A stretch of DNA of 64,000 nucleotides from CATOSP01 sp034422355 (GTDB lineage: Bacteria > Chloroflexota > Dehalococcoidia > Lucifugimonadales > UBA3495), in contig DAOUJS010000046.1 of the NCBI GenBank assembly GCA_034422355.1, positions 124,001-188,000 on the forward strand. Reading direction: 5' to 3'. Positions 51,024 through 60,396 of the stretch are shown here, in pieces (position 1 is the first letter of the stretch; every line of letters begins with the position of its first letter). The position numbers and the translations under genes were made by a program. The notes under the pieces are model-generated. The model made no database searches, was not told the DNA's origin, and saw only the letters and a program-made list of their open reading frames with translations.

Positions 51024-51218
51024 CTAGGGCAGGAGCTTCAATAGGGCTACCACTATGCCGGCGGTGGCCAAGGCGATCCCGCCGAGCCGGATGGTGAGCC
51101 GCAACTCAAGGTCTTTCATTTGAGTCAGCATCCGCTTTTCGAGCTTGGCTATGGCGGACTTAACTGCGCCTACATCATCCTTTGTGGCCAGATTGCCGCC
51201 TCCTATTGCCTCTCCCAT
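51024..51218 (-). CDS. Small coiled-coil protein with C-terminal membrane anchor
   Basis: 64 aa. An amphipathic segment (TKDDVGAVKSAIAKLEKRML) precedes one membrane helix at the C-terminus (LGGIALATAGIVVALLKLLP), the plan of DUF1640/CCDC90-like small proteins. Start ATG 51218 lies one base after the stop of the upstream serine hydrolase (TGATATG), so translation is coupled. Function unknown. Confidence 0.6.
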   Translation of the reverse strand: MGEAIGGGNLATKDDVGAVKSAIAKLEKRMLTQMKDLELRLTIRLGGIALATAGIVVALLKLLP

Positions 51219-51219
51219 A

Positions 51220-52332
51220 TCAGAGGCAGGCTTCGCGGACAGCTTTGGAGATGGCCGCAAGCCTGGGATAGTTGGTCAGGTCGTCGCGGAAGCCGTTGGT
51301 GATGTAGGCCAGCGACAGGCCAAGACTGGGGTCGGTCCAGCAGATGGAGGTCCCTGCGCCGCCGTGTCCGAAAGTATAAGCGGCGCTGCCGGAGTCCGGG
51401 GCCATCCGTGGATCATCCAGTGACAACCCCAAGGAGCGGCGGGAAACGCGACCGTTGTTGGAGTCCAGCCCCTCCACCTGGAGCCTGGTTGCCTCGGCCA
51501 CCGTTTCCGGGGCCATTATTCGCACTCCGTCGAGCTCGCCGCTGCCTTCCAGCATGGCGTAGAAGCGGGCGATGTCACGGGCCGTAGCGATGCCGCCTCC
51601 GGCTGGCAGCACGGACTGATGCACCTCGGGGCGGTTGTAGTTGACGACCTGAGAAGGCTGATCGCAGTCCTCCATCGCGTGGAGCCTGGAGACTCTATGT
51701 TCCAGGTCTTCGGGCAACCCCATGAAGGTGTCTTCCATGCCCAGGGGTGTTGTGACTTCCTCACGGAGGAACCGGTTGATGGGGCGTCCATCGACGCGGC
51801 GCACCAGTTCACCGAGAACCCAGCCGTAATTCCGGGGGTGATAGGCAAGCACCTTGCCCGCGGGATAGTCGGGCTTGATGTCTTCCATGCCCTTTACCAC
51901 GGTATCCCAGTCTTGCCAGGTATCCCATGTCAGTTCTGGCGGTGTATCGGGAAAGCCGCCCTGGTGGGTCAGGATGTGCCTGACTGTGACACCCCCCTTC
52001 CCGTTTTTGGCAAACCCCGGCCAATACCTGGCTACGGGGTCGTCCCAGGCCAGTTTGCCCCGTTCCCACAAGATATGGACGCATGATGCGGTCAATGGCT
52101 TGGTGGAAGAGAACAGGACGAACATGGTGTCTCTATCAACCGCTTTCCCCGTTTCCGGGTCGGCCATGCCACCGAACAGGTCCAGGGCCAGTTTGCCATG
52201 CCGGTACACTGCCAAGGCTGCGCCGGGGTGCTTGCCGTTGGAGATCTGTTCGTGGAACAAAGACTCGACTCGTGAGATGCAATCCGAGTCCATCTGCACG
52301 GAGTCGGGTGAAACTACGGTTGGAGCTACCAT
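51220..52332 (-). CDS. Serine hydrolase of the class C beta-lactamase/EstB family
   Basis: 370 aa. Catalytic SxxK is in VLFSSTKPLTASCV; YHPRNYGWVLGELV holds the Tyr motif; TFGHGGAGTSI is the third conserved box (HGG in place of KTG). These features fit the esterase/carboxypeptidase branch rather than true resistance beta-lactamases. No signal peptide, so probably cytoplasmic. ATG 52332 has GGGGGAAG upstream. It lies 56 bases after the Tag-like gene. Confidence 0.87.
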   Translation of the reverse strand: MVAPTVVSPDSVQMDSDCISRVESLFHEQISNGKHPGAALAVYRHGKLALDLFGGMADPETGKAVDRDTMFVLFSSTKPLTASCVHILWERGKLAWDDPVARYWPGFAKNGKGGVTVRHILTHQGGFPDTPPELTWDTWQDWDTVVKGMEDIKPDYPAGKVLAYHPRNYGWVLGELVRRVDGRPINRFLREEVTTPLGMEDTFMGLPEDLEHRVSRLHAMEDCDQPSQVVNYNRPEVHQSVLPAGGGIATARDIARFYAMLEGSGELDGVRIMAPETVAEATRLQVEGLDSNNGRVSRRSLGLSLDDPRMAPDSGSAAYTFGHGGAGTSICWTDPSLGLSLAYITNGFRDDLTNYPRLAAISKAVREACL

Positions 52333-52388
52333 TGGCTTCCCCCTGGTTGTGGAAAAGATTAACTGGCCTCCAGCGCCATTCCGGCCGG

Positions 52389-52898
52389 TCAGCCGCCCTG
52401 CCGCTCGTCGGGCAGCCTGCCTGAGGCCAGCAGCCACATGCGGGCGATTTCCGGCCCCATGAACTTGAAGGTCTTGCGCAGCGCGCCCTGAAGACCGGCG
52501 AGGTCGTTTTCGGGCAGTACGTTATAGAACCAGTTGCAGAAGGAACCATGTTCGCTGCGGAGGGCCTGCACGGTCCGAGCGTTGGATACGCACGCCTCGA
52601 TTTTCTTCCGGTTGCGGATGATGGACGGATCAGCGATGAGCCGGTCCACATCTTCGGGCGTCATACCTGCCACTGCGTCGATGTTCCAGTCCCGGAAAGC
52701 GTTCCTGAAGGCGTCACGCCGTTGCAGCACCATGTTCCAGGTCAGCCCGGCCTGGAACACTTGCAGGCTCATCACCTCGAACAGCGCGTTGTCGTCCTGC
52801 TGACGTTTCCCCCAAATGCTGGAGGAATACCATGAGCGGGGTGATTCGTCCCCTTCCTGAGTATCAGTGTCGTGCGACTGGTCTTGTGGTGGCGCCAA
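52389..52898 (-). CDS. DNA-3-methyladenine glycosylase I-like protein (divergent Tag)
   Basis: 169 aa. DNALFEVMSLQVFQAGLTWN, MVLQRRDAFRNAF, IRNRKKIEACVSNARTVQAL and FKFMGPEIARMWLLASG follow the Tag order, so the fold is clear. But the N-terminal Cys and His and the C-terminal His/Cys that bind zinc in E. coli Tag are missing, and the base-binding glutamate of LEGFQAGLSW is Gln here (LQVFQAGLTW). It may have another specificity. The N-terminal start is uncertain. Confidence 0.78.
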   Translation of the reverse strand: MAPPQDQSHDTDTQEGDESPRSWYSSSIWGKRQQDDNALFEVMSLQVFQAGLTWNMVLQRRDAFRNAFRDWNIDAVAGMTPEDVDRLIADPSIIRNRKKIEACVSNARTVQALRSEHGSFCNWFYNVLPENDLAGLQGALRKTFKFMGPEIARMWLLASGRLPDERQGG

Positions 52899-53065
52899 GA
52901 GTCAGGTGTCCTCACGCTAAACGTGTATATATCAGTGTGGCCGGCACTGGGATTACCCCCTACCGGCCAGCTAACAATCTACCAGCGGGGGCATGGGCCG
53001 TCAACGCCGGGTCAATCATTTAGGACTACCTTCACCTTCCGTCCGGTGGAGACCAAATCCAGATT

Positions 53066-54115
53066 CTAGACCCGGTAGCAGGCGACGAGGTGGCCATTGC
53101 CGTGGTCTTCCATCGGCGGGTGAGGCTCTGCGTAGCATTGTGGGGCGGCCATTGGGCAGCGGTCGTGGAAGCGGCACCGGGGATGGGGATTTACCGGCGC
53201 GGAGACGTCGCCGAGGATGTTCACCGGGTCCCGGCGGCGTCCCGGTTCCGGCGATGGCACCGCGGATAACAGGGCACGGGTGTAGGGGTGCAGGGGGTTT
53301 GCCAGCAGTTCCTCGGTCTCCGCCAGTTCGACAATCTTGCCCAGGTACATGACCGCGATTCGCTGGCACATATACCGGGCCACGGCCAGATCATGGGTGA
53401 TGTACAGGTATGTGACGCCCAATTGCTCGGCCAGCCCGGACATGAGCTGCATAATGCTGGTGCTGAAAGATACATCCAGCATGGAGGTAGGCTCGTCGGC
53501 TACGACGAATGTTGGCTCCACCACCAGAGCGCGGGCGATGGCCACCCGCTGGCGCTGCCCCCCGGACAGTTCGTGGGGGTAACGGAACAGCATGGTCGAG
53601 GCGGGGGTCAGGCCGACCAGCTCCAGCAGTTCCCTAACCCTGTCCAGCCGCTCCAGAGGGCTGCCAATACCCTGCACCAAGAGAGGTTCGGCCACGGTGT
53701 CGAAGATGGTACGGCGAGGGTTCATGGACTCATAGGGGTCCTGGAACATCATCTGGACCTTGTGCCGGAAGTCCTTGAGGTCTTTACCCTTTGTGTCCAC
53801 TATGTCGGTGAACATCTGCCCGTGGGCGGCAGCCTGTTGGTCGCGGAACAGGATGCGTCCGCCCGTAGGTTCCATCAGCTTGACCAGCAACTTGCCAATG
53901 GTGGTCTTGCCGCAACCCGACTCGCCCACCAGTCCGAGGCTCTCACCCTCGAATAGCTCGAAGCTGACGTCGTCCACGGCATGGATGTGGGCAGAAGGGC
54001 GGCGGAACAGACCTCTGTGCACCGGGAAGAGCTTGGTAAGGCCCTCCACCCGGACAAGGGGCGTTGGACTGCCGACGGCTGAAGGAATGCCCGTGATACT
54101 TGGAGAGACCGTCAT
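53066..54115 (-). CDS. Oligo/dipeptide ABC transporter ATP-binding protein (DppF/OppF type)
   Basis: 349 aa. Walker A GESGCGKTTIGKLL, signature LSGGQRQRVAIARALV, Walker B FVVADEPTSMLD, and the C-terminal oligopeptide-transporter extension with a Cys cluster (CRFHDRCPMAAPQC) seen in Dpp/Opp ATPases, which bind 4Fe-4S. Last gene of a five-gene operon; its ATG overlaps the stop of the preceding ATPase (TAATG). Confidence 0.94.
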   Translation of the reverse strand: MTVSPSITGIPSAVGSPTPLVRVEGLTKLFPVHRGLFRRPSAHIHAVDDVSFELFEGESLGLVGESGCGKTTIGKLLVKLMEPTGGRILFRDQQAAAHGQMFTDIVDTKGKDLKDFRHKVQMMFQDPYESMNPRRTIFDTVAEPLLVQGIGSPLERLDRVRELLELVGLTPASTMLFRYPHELSGGQRQRVAIARALVVEPTFVVADEPTSMLDVSFSTSIMQLMSGLAEQLGVTYLYITHDLAVARYMCQRIAVMYLGKIVELAETEELLANPLHPYTRALLSAVPSPEPGRRRDPVNILGDVSAPVNPHPRCRFHDRCPMAAPQCYAEPHPPMEDHGNGHLVACYRV

Positions 54116-55131
54116 TACAGGTGTTCCTCCAGACTGGCGGCTCCTGCGGTTTCCTCGGAGCCTGCCTGCGCTGGGAGAGGGTTCCAGCAGGATGCCCAGT
54201 GGCTACCCCGGTCCACGACTGGAGGCTCGTCGGCTCGGCACGCATCAGTTGCATAGGGACAGCGGGGGTGGAACCGGCAACCGGCGGGCGGGTCGATAAG
54301 GTTGGGCGGCTCGCCGGGCAGCGTGACAAGTTCATGCTTCGGTCCCCGGATGCTGGGGAACACCGACAGCAAGGCCGACGTGTAGGGGTGGATGGGACTG
54401 CTGAATACGTCAGCCGTGTCGCCCATTTCAACCAGCTTCCCCGCGTACATCACGCCGATGCGGTCGGTGACCTCGGCGACCACGGCGAGGTCGTGGGTGA
54501 TGTAGACTATGCTCATGTTCAGGTCGCCCTGGATTTCCTTCAAGCGGCGGAGGATGCGGTCCTGGACTATCACATCGAGGGCCGTTGTCGGTTCGTCGGC
54601 GATCACCACGTCCGGTTGGCAGGCAAGGGACATGGCAATTACTGCCCGCTGCCTCATGCCGCCGCTGTACTCGTGGGGGTAACGCCGGGCAAGCTGCGGG
54701 TCGAGACCCACAAGCTCGAAAAGCCCGATTATCCGCTCTTCGGCTTCCCTCCTGGTCAAGCCGGGGTCGTGGGTCTCGATAGCCTCCATGATCTGGTCTC
54801 CCACCCGGTATACCGGGTCCAGGGAGTTCATGGCGGCCTGGAAAATCATGGATATCCTGTGCCACCGGTAGGAGCGCACTTCCTCGTGGGACATCGCCAG
54901 CAGGTCGTGACCGTCCAACAGCACCCGGCCCGCTGAGATGCGGGCATTGTCCGGCAATAGCCGTATCAGGGAGATGGCCACCGACGTTTTCCCGGAACCC
55001 GACTCTCCCACGAGGCCCATGACCTGGCCGGGGAGCAGGTCGAAGCTGACGTCGTCCACGGCTCTCACGTCGCCGTGACGGGTGTGGTAGCGAAGGCTCA
55101 AGTCGGATACTTGAAGTATTGGGTCTGCCAA
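54115..55131 (-). CDS. Oligo/dipeptide ABC transporter ATP-binding protein (DppD/OppD type)
   Basis: 338 aa. Walker A GESGSGKTSVAISLI, signature YSGGMRQRAVIAMSLAC, Walker B VVIADEPTTALD, C-terminal CRFHPRCPYATDAC cluster. Paired with the next gene as the two different nucleotide-binding subunits. TTG start at 55131. Confidence 0.94.
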   Translation of the reverse strand: MADPILQVSDLSLRYHTRHGDVRAVDDVSFDLLPGQVMGLVGESGSGKTSVAISLIRLLPDNARISAGRVLLDGHDLLAMSHEEVRSYRWHRISMIFQAAMNSLDPVYRVGDQIMEAIETHDPGLTRREAEERIIGLFELVGLDPQLARRYPHEYSGGMRQRAVIAMSLACQPDVVIADEPTTALDVIVQDRILRRLKEIQGDLNMSIVYITHDLAVVAEVTDRIGVMYAGKLVEMGDTADVFSSPIHPYTSALLSVFPSIRGPKHELVTLPGEPPNLIDPPAGCRFHPRCPYATDACRADEPPVVDRGSHWASCWNPLPAQAGSEETAGAASLEEHL

Positions 55132-55144
55132 TTTTCGGCCTTTC

Positions 55145-56122
55145 TTACCTGCGGCGCAGCCTTGGGTTAGCTACTTCGTCCAGGGCCCGGCCTACGAGGT
55201 AGAAGGTGCTGCATAGCAGGGTGATAGAGGCTCCGGCAGGGACGATGAGCCACCAGTATTTTGTGCCTCCGAGGATGTAACCGGCGGTGTTGGCGGTGTG
55301 AATCATGATTCCCCAGCTCATGCGGATGTTGAGTAGGCCGAAGTAGGACAGCACAGCCTCGGAGAAGATGGCCCCGGTTACGGTGAACATCATGTAGAGG
55401 AAGGAGAGGGGAAGCAGGTTGGGGACGATATGCACGAGGATGATGTGGAAGCGGCCTCCTCCGGCAACACGGGCCGCCTCGATGTACGGCTTGACGCTGA
55501 TGCTGAGGGCCTGGGACTTGAAGATAATCGCCGAGCCGCCGAACCCGCCCAGAACACCGATCAACAGGGCCAGCATGAACAGGTTCAGGTCGAACAGGGC
55601 GCTGAGCACGATTAGCAGGGACAGGCCGGGCAGCGAGACCACCAGGTCCGCCAGCCGCATGAACAAGGTGTCCACAATGCCGCCGTAATAGGCTGCTACC
55701 GCTCCAACCAAAGTGGCGATTGAGACGGTGACCAGGGCTGCCACTATTCCCAGAATGAACTCGGAGGCGGTGCTGGACAGCAATTGGCTCAGCACGTCAC
55801 GCCCCAGCGGGTCGGTGCCCAGCAGGTGTTTCCAGGATGGCGGGGCGGGCTGCTCGATTTGGTCGAAGGCGTAGCCTGTCACCGGGTCGTAAGTCGCTTC
55901 GTCCCAGACGGTGGCCATCAGGATGGGGTGGGAGATGGCCATGAGGGCGAATATGATTATCACCGCCAGACCAATAACACCGATGCGGCTTTCCACGAAG
56001 ATGCTCCAGCCCTCCCGGAAGCCTCGAAGGGCAAGACGAATCCTGGCCGCCGTGAGATTGGGCGGCGCGGACTCCATCCCGTGGGATGGCACGGATGCTC
56101 GCGGGTCTGTTTCCGGGGTCAC
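55145..56122 (-). CDS. ABC transporter permease (DppC type)
   Basis: 325 aa with six membrane helices and a long N-terminal cytoplasmic part. LLGTDPLGRDVLSQLLSSTA is the OppC/DppC N-terminal landmark, and the EAA-like loop is EAARVAGGGRFHIILVHIVP. It forms the membrane channel with the upstream permease, with which it overlaps by 4 bases (ATGA). Confidence 0.93.
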   Translation of the reverse strand: MTPETDPRASVPSHGMESAPPNLTAARIRLALRGFREGWSIFVESRIGVIGLAVIIIFALMAISHPILMATVWDEATYDPVTGYAFDQIEQPAPPSWKHLLGTDPLGRDVLSQLLSSTASEFILGIVAALVTVSIATLVGAVAAYYGGIVDTLFMRLADLVVSLPGLSLLIVLSALFDLNLFMLALLIGVLGGFGGSAIIFKSQALSISVKPYIEAARVAGGGRFHIILVHIVPNLLPLSFLYMMFTVTGAIFSEAVLSYFGLLNIRMSWGIMIHTANTAGYILGGTKYWWLIVPAGASITLLCSTFYLVGRALDEVANPRLRRR

Positions 56123-57300
56123 TGGTATCTGATCCTTGGGTCCAGGAAAGCGTAGAGCAGGTCTGCCACCAGGTGGGCGGTGAGAGCGAAGATTCCGATG
56201 AATACAAAGGCGGCCATTACAAGGGGCAAGTCCTGGCCCCGGACGGCTTGCAATAGGGTCAGCCCCAGCCCCGGCCAGGAGAAAACGGTCTCTATGATCA
56301 CGCTGCCGTCGATGGCGAAAGCCAGGCTGTAGACCAGGCTGGTGGCCACCGGCAGCAGGGCGTTGCGCGCAGCGTGCTTGTCACGGATCACGCTTTCCGG
56401 CAGGCCCTTGGCCCGGGCGGCCATCACAAAGTCCTCGCGCAGTGTTTCCAACATGCTGTTGCGAGTCAGCAGCATTGTGCCTGCGAAGGAAATCGAGGTC
56501 AGGGTGGCGATTGGCAAGACCATGTGCTTCACGATGTCCCATGCCAGATGCCCCACTCCGGACAGCGCCCAGGCTACCGGAATGATTACCAATCCCAGCA
56601 AGACTGCCGGTACCCACCATGCCAGTCTCGGAAGTCCGGGGACGGCGCGGGCGCGGAGGCTGCCGCCGCTGGCGGTCCGCCAGGCCAGCGTGACCAGCAG
56701 GAGAAACGCTGTGAACGCTCCGCCGGTAATCAGCATCCGGTTGAAGATGTAGTCTGCACTTACAGGGGCCTCCCGCCACAGGAGGGGATCAAGGAACTTG
56801 CCCAGAGGGAACCAACCTATCTGGAAGGCGAAGAGCCAGATGATCATCAGGGCGTACCAGGGAGTGAAGACCGTGGAGAGGGTCGCTCCGGAGATGGTCA
56901 TGGTGTATTCCATGAACCCACCCCGGCGCCATGCCAGGGTCTTGCCCATGACGAAGCCGATGTAGAAGGAGATCACAGTGGCGGTGAGGAAGAGTACAGC
57001 GGTGCGTGGCAGCCTTTCCACGATCACTTCCAGCACCGTCCTCGGATAATGACTGAAGGACACGCCAAAGTTGCCGGTGAAGGAGTTGCGGATGTGGACG
57101 AGGTACTGCTCGCCGAGAGGCTTGTCCAGCCCGAAATTGGCCTGAATCTGGGCCCGCACTTCCGGCGGAAGGTCCGGATTTTGGGCGTAGACGGATGTGT
57201 AGTCGCCTGGCTGGGCCTGGACCAAGAAGAAGGCCAGGGTGATAATCAGGAACAGGGTCACCAAGTTTTGGCCCAGCCGCCGTGCGGTGTAGGCGAGCAT
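56119..57300 (-). CDS. ABC transporter permease (DppB type)
   Basis: 393 aa, longer than a standard DppB (about 310-340) because of an extra segment near residues 165-240 with additional membrane helices (FLLLVTLAWRTASGG, then LRARAVPGLPRLAWWVPAVL). RRLGQNLVTLFLIITLAFFL at the start, and the EAA-like loop VMAARAKGLPESVIRDKHAA. Second gene of the operon. Confidence 0.92.
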   Translation of the reverse strand: MLAYTARRLGQNLVTLFLIITLAFFLVQAQPGDYTSVYAQNPDLPPEVRAQIQANFGLDKPLGEQYLVHIRNSFTGNFGVSFSHYPRTVLEVIVERLPRTAVLFLTATVISFYIGFVMGKTLAWRRGGFMEYTMTISGATLSTVFTPWYALMIIWLFAFQIGWFPLGKFLDPLLWREAPVSADYIFNRMLITGGAFTAFLLLVTLAWRTASGGSLRARAVPGLPRLAWWVPAVLLGLVIIPVAWALSGVGHLAWDIVKHMVLPIATLTSISFAGTMLLTRNSMLETLREDFVMAARAKGLPESVIRDKHAARNALLPVATSLVYSLAFAIDGSVIIETVFSWPGLGLTLLQAVRGQDLPLVMAAFVFIGIFALTAHLVADLLYAFLDPRIRYQ

Positions 57301-57361
57301 CAGCGCCTATCTTCCGGTCCCGGACTTGGGCGGTCTTCCAGTCCCATCGTCCCTTCTCCGG

Positions 57362-59395
57362 TTACTTGATGGATACGGTCCCGGGAAGCCCGCCAGATCC
57401 TTGCAAGCCTCTCAGAGTTGATGTATACGGGAACTCCAGCCGGTCCCTGCGGTAAGTCTCCAGGATGGGCGTGGTGAACAGGACGACGTAAGGAAGGTCT
57501 TCGGCGAGGAACTCCTGCATCTTGAACACCTGGTCCCTGGCGGCGTTGAGGTCGGTCTCGACAAGGAGTTCGTCGGCGAGCTTGTCGAACTCCGAATTGG
57601 AGTAAGCACCAAAGTTGAGACCATCTCCCTCTGCGTGGCGGGTGTGGAAGAAGGCTTCCAAGTAGTCGGGGAAGTTAGACAGCCCCCAACCGAGAATCCA
57701 GAGGTCGAAAGACTCCGGGTCTCTGATTTTTTCGACGATTACGTTGAAGTCGGTAAGGCGGGCCTTGGCCGGGACCCCAATGTCGTTCAGCCACCGCTCA
57801 ATCCAGATGGCGAAGGTGGAACGCAAGGGGTCATATCCGGGCGATGGAGCGAGGATTTCCAACTCGGGCATGGGGTCCCCGTTGGGCAATCGCAGACCCT
57901 CCCCTACTTCCTGGACCGTTCCGTTCTCGCTGACCTCCGGTTCCTGCTCCCAGGTGAACCCGGCTTCCTTGAGGACTCGGACTGCCTCGGCGTGGCGCTC
58001 GGCGCGGCTTAGGCCCTGGCCAATCAGGGGCACGTCGGGGTTGTACCAAAAACCATTGCCTTCGGGCACGGTAGTGTACATAGGCAGGGCCACGCCCTGG
58101 AGCACGGTGTTGCTCAAGAACTCTTTGTCAATGAGAGTCGCCACAGCCTGACGGAACGCCTTGTTGTCCATTGGGGCCTTGCGGAAGTTGAAACCCAGGT
58201 AACGGAACCCAGCGCTGGGGTTCTCCAGGTTGGCCAGTTCCGGCTCCCCGGTAAGCTGTTCCTGAAGGCCCCTTTGCAGTCCCAGGGGGTTGAGCATGAA
58301 GTCGATGTCGCCCTTCTTCAATGCCAATACAGCGGCTTCCTGGTTGCCGTGGATGCTGTAGATGGCGCTGTCCACGAAGGGGCCGGTGGTGTATTCGAGC
58401 ACCTTGTCCCCGGACGGGTCTCCGTAGGCGGAGAATTCGTACACGCCGGGTTTGCTCGCAGCATAAGCGCCGTTGGCGTAATGGACTGTCTCCGCACCGG
58501 CGAAGTAATAGCCGGGGTTCTTGGCATTCTCGGCGAATGCGCCCTTTTCCCACTTATTGAAGGTGAATCCGCCGGCGCTTGGTTCGTTTCCCGGTACGTG
58601 CCCGTACAACACCTTCTGTTGTTCTACGATATCTGATTCTTGCTTGGCCTGTTCTACTATCGGCTCCCAATAGGCTTTCGAGATCATGGGCATGAATGCG
58701 AGGCCGAACTGCCACCGCGCCAAGCCCGGCTTCTGCTTGAAGTAAATCTTGAGCTTGTAGGGACCGAGGGCCTCGGCGTGGTCGAAGAACTCGTTGTCGA
58801 CGATTGAGGACCAGTTTCCGGTCAACTGCAAGTCACGGACGGTGTGGGCAGTGAAAACGAAGTCTTCGGCTGTCACTTCGTTCCCGTCGCTCCAGAGGAT
58901 GCCATCCTTGAGTTCAACCTCGGTGGTCCAGAGGTTCTTGCCGTCAACAGTTTCCTCGACCAATGGTGTCGGGAAGTCCGCGGCAGTTGATGGCACCCAG
59001 TCAAAACGTTGGGCGGAGAGGCTGTACAGGCTGGGCTTACCGCCCAGAACGTAGGAATTCCAGATCGTCCCGTCGGGACCCTGGTAGGACCAGTAATTGG
59101 TGGTAGTAAGGTCCTCGAATATGCCAAGCTGGTACACCTGCGGTCCGGTAGCCCCGGTAGCCGGTGGTTGAGGCGCGGAAGTTGGAGACGCTGGCACCTC
59201 TCGGATGACTTCTTTGACCACTTCCTTGGGGACTTCTACGCGGACCTCCTTCTCGACGACCCTCTCCACTGGCACTTCTTTTTCAACTTCAACCTCTTTA
59301 ATGACTTCCCTGGTGCAGGCCATGAGGGCAAGCATGGCTATCAACAAGGCGATAACGATTAACGTGCTGGTGAATGGAGAAACACCACGAGACAT
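57362..59395 (-). CDS. ABC transporter substrate-binding lipoprotein (peptide/nickel type, SBP family 5)
   Basis: 677 aa. Lipoprotein signal (LIAMLALMAC), then a spacer of repeated KEV/VEK units (EVEVEKEVPVERVVEKEVRV and on), a type often seen in Chloroflexota binding proteins, then the family 5 domain: ELKDGILWSDGNEVTAEDFV and MDNKAFRQAVATLIDKEFLS. It captures peptides or other oligomers outside the membrane for the four genes that follow. ATG 59395 is chosen; GTG 59398 is alternative. AGGGAG precedes. Confidence 0.93.
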   Translation of the reverse strand: MSRGVSPFTSTLIVIALLIAMLALMACTREVIKEVEVEKEVPVERVVEKEVRVEVPKEVVKEVIREVPASPTSAPQPPATGATGPQVYQLGIFEDLTTTNYWSYQGPDGTIWNSYVLGGKPSLYSLSAQRFDWVPSTAADFPTPLVEETVDGKNLWTTEVELKDGILWSDGNEVTAEDFVFTAHTVRDLQLTGNWSSIVDNEFFDHAEALGPYKLKIYFKQKPGLARWQFGLAFMPMISKAYWEPIVEQAKQESDIVEQQKVLYGHVPGNEPSAGGFTFNKWEKGAFAENAKNPGYYFAGAETVHYANGAYAASKPGVYEFSAYGDPSGDKVLEYTTGPFVDSAIYSIHGNQEAAVLALKKGDIDFMLNPLGLQRGLQEQLTGEPELANLENPSAGFRYLGFNFRKAPMDNKAFRQAVATLIDKEFLSNTVLQGVALPMYTTVPEGNGFWYNPDVPLIGQGLSRAERHAEAVRVLKEAGFTWEQEPEVSENGTVQEVGEGLRLPNGDPMPELEILAPSPGYDPLRSTFAIWIERWLNDIGVPAKARLTDFNVIVEKIRDPESFDLWILGWGLSNFPDYLEAFFHTRHAEGDGLNFGAYSNSEFDKLADELLVETDLNAARDQVFKMQEFLAEDLPYVVLFTTPILETYRRDRLEFPYTSTLRGLQGSGGLPGTVSIK

Positions 59396-59648
59396 CACTT
59401 TCTCCCTGTGTAGTGGACTGGATTCAGATGGAGGTCAGTGGTACCGCACTTCAAGCCAGTCGGGACACATGCCGATGCGCCCAGACCCCAATCTCAACCT
59501 CTGCTGAAATCATACGCACCGAATACGATGGTGACAAGAGCATCGGATTTCAGCTATGAGCACCCTAGCAGGTCAGGAAGCGGGTATGCCGCATTGGCAG
59601 AGGAGCTGTTGGGAGCCACCCGGGCCTGCCAGCCGCTCCCTGTTGCGT

Positions 59649-60209
59649 CTAGTAGAACTTGATGTTGACGGGCGCTTCGCAGTCTGTTGAGGCAATGTCT
59701 TCCTCCCCTTCCTGCCCATCACAGACGTCCATACCCGATCCGCCAATCAGGATGTCGTCTCCCGGCCCACCGTGGAGCACGTCCGAATCAGGTCCGCCAA
59801 CAAGCAGGTCGTTAGCAGCCCCGCCGGCCAGGTAATCATCGCCGAGGGAACTAAACAGGAAGTCGCTGTCTTCGCCTCCGCTCAGGAAGTCGTTGCCTTC
59901 GCGGCTGAACAAGAAGTCGAACCCTGCGCCTCCCATGAGGATGTCCCTGCCGCTCCCGGAGACAATTACATCATTGCCGTCCATTCCGAAAATGACCAGG
60001 TCTGCCGTCGACCCGGCGCAGTCGATGAGATCGCCGCCAGGGGAACCGTACACTGCGAAACCCATCTGGCGGAAGCCGAAGCCCTCGCAGCTTACCTGGG
60101 CATGGGCCGCATCACCGGAGCCGACGATGCCTATGCCGATGGCCAGCGCCAGTGCGACGCCCAGTTTCCATTTCCAGGGAAGCGCCCGCCGGAGCACGTT
60201 TTGACGCAT
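59649..60209 (-). CDS. Secreted calcium-binding RTX-repeat protein
   Basis: 186 aa. An N-terminal signal peptide (WKLGVALALAIGIGIVGSG, cleavage near AHA-QVS) is followed by about eight GGxGxDxLx-type nonapeptide repeats: GMDGNDVIVSG, GGAGFDFLFSR, GGEDSDFLFSS, GGAANDLLVGG, GGPGDDILIGG. They should fold as a calcium-loaded beta roll. Four Cys near the two ends may form disulfides. No enzyme domain. ATG 60209 (GGAG upstream) opens the signal peptide. Confidence 0.83.
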   Translation of the reverse strand: MRQNVLRRALPWKWKLGVALALAIGIGIVGSGDAAHAQVSCEGFGFRQMGFAVYGSPGGDLIDCAGSTADLVIFGMDGNDVIVSGSGRDILMGGAGFDFLFSREGNDFLSGGEDSDFLFSSLGDDYLAGGAANDLLVGGPDSDVLHGGPGDDILIGGSGMDVCDGQEGEEDIASTDCEAPVNIKFY

Positions 60210-60396
60210 GAATCTCCGTCTATCGGTTAAACGCTGGTTACGCACAAGGTTAACATATCATGCCAGAACATCCTAGCTTCTGCTGATCTCGCAACCGATT
60301 ATCCCCGAGTGTGACGGCCCGTTGGCAGGGTAGCGACTACCTCGATCCGGCTTGAAACCTCGACAACCGCACGCCGCCCGATTAACATGTCTGACT

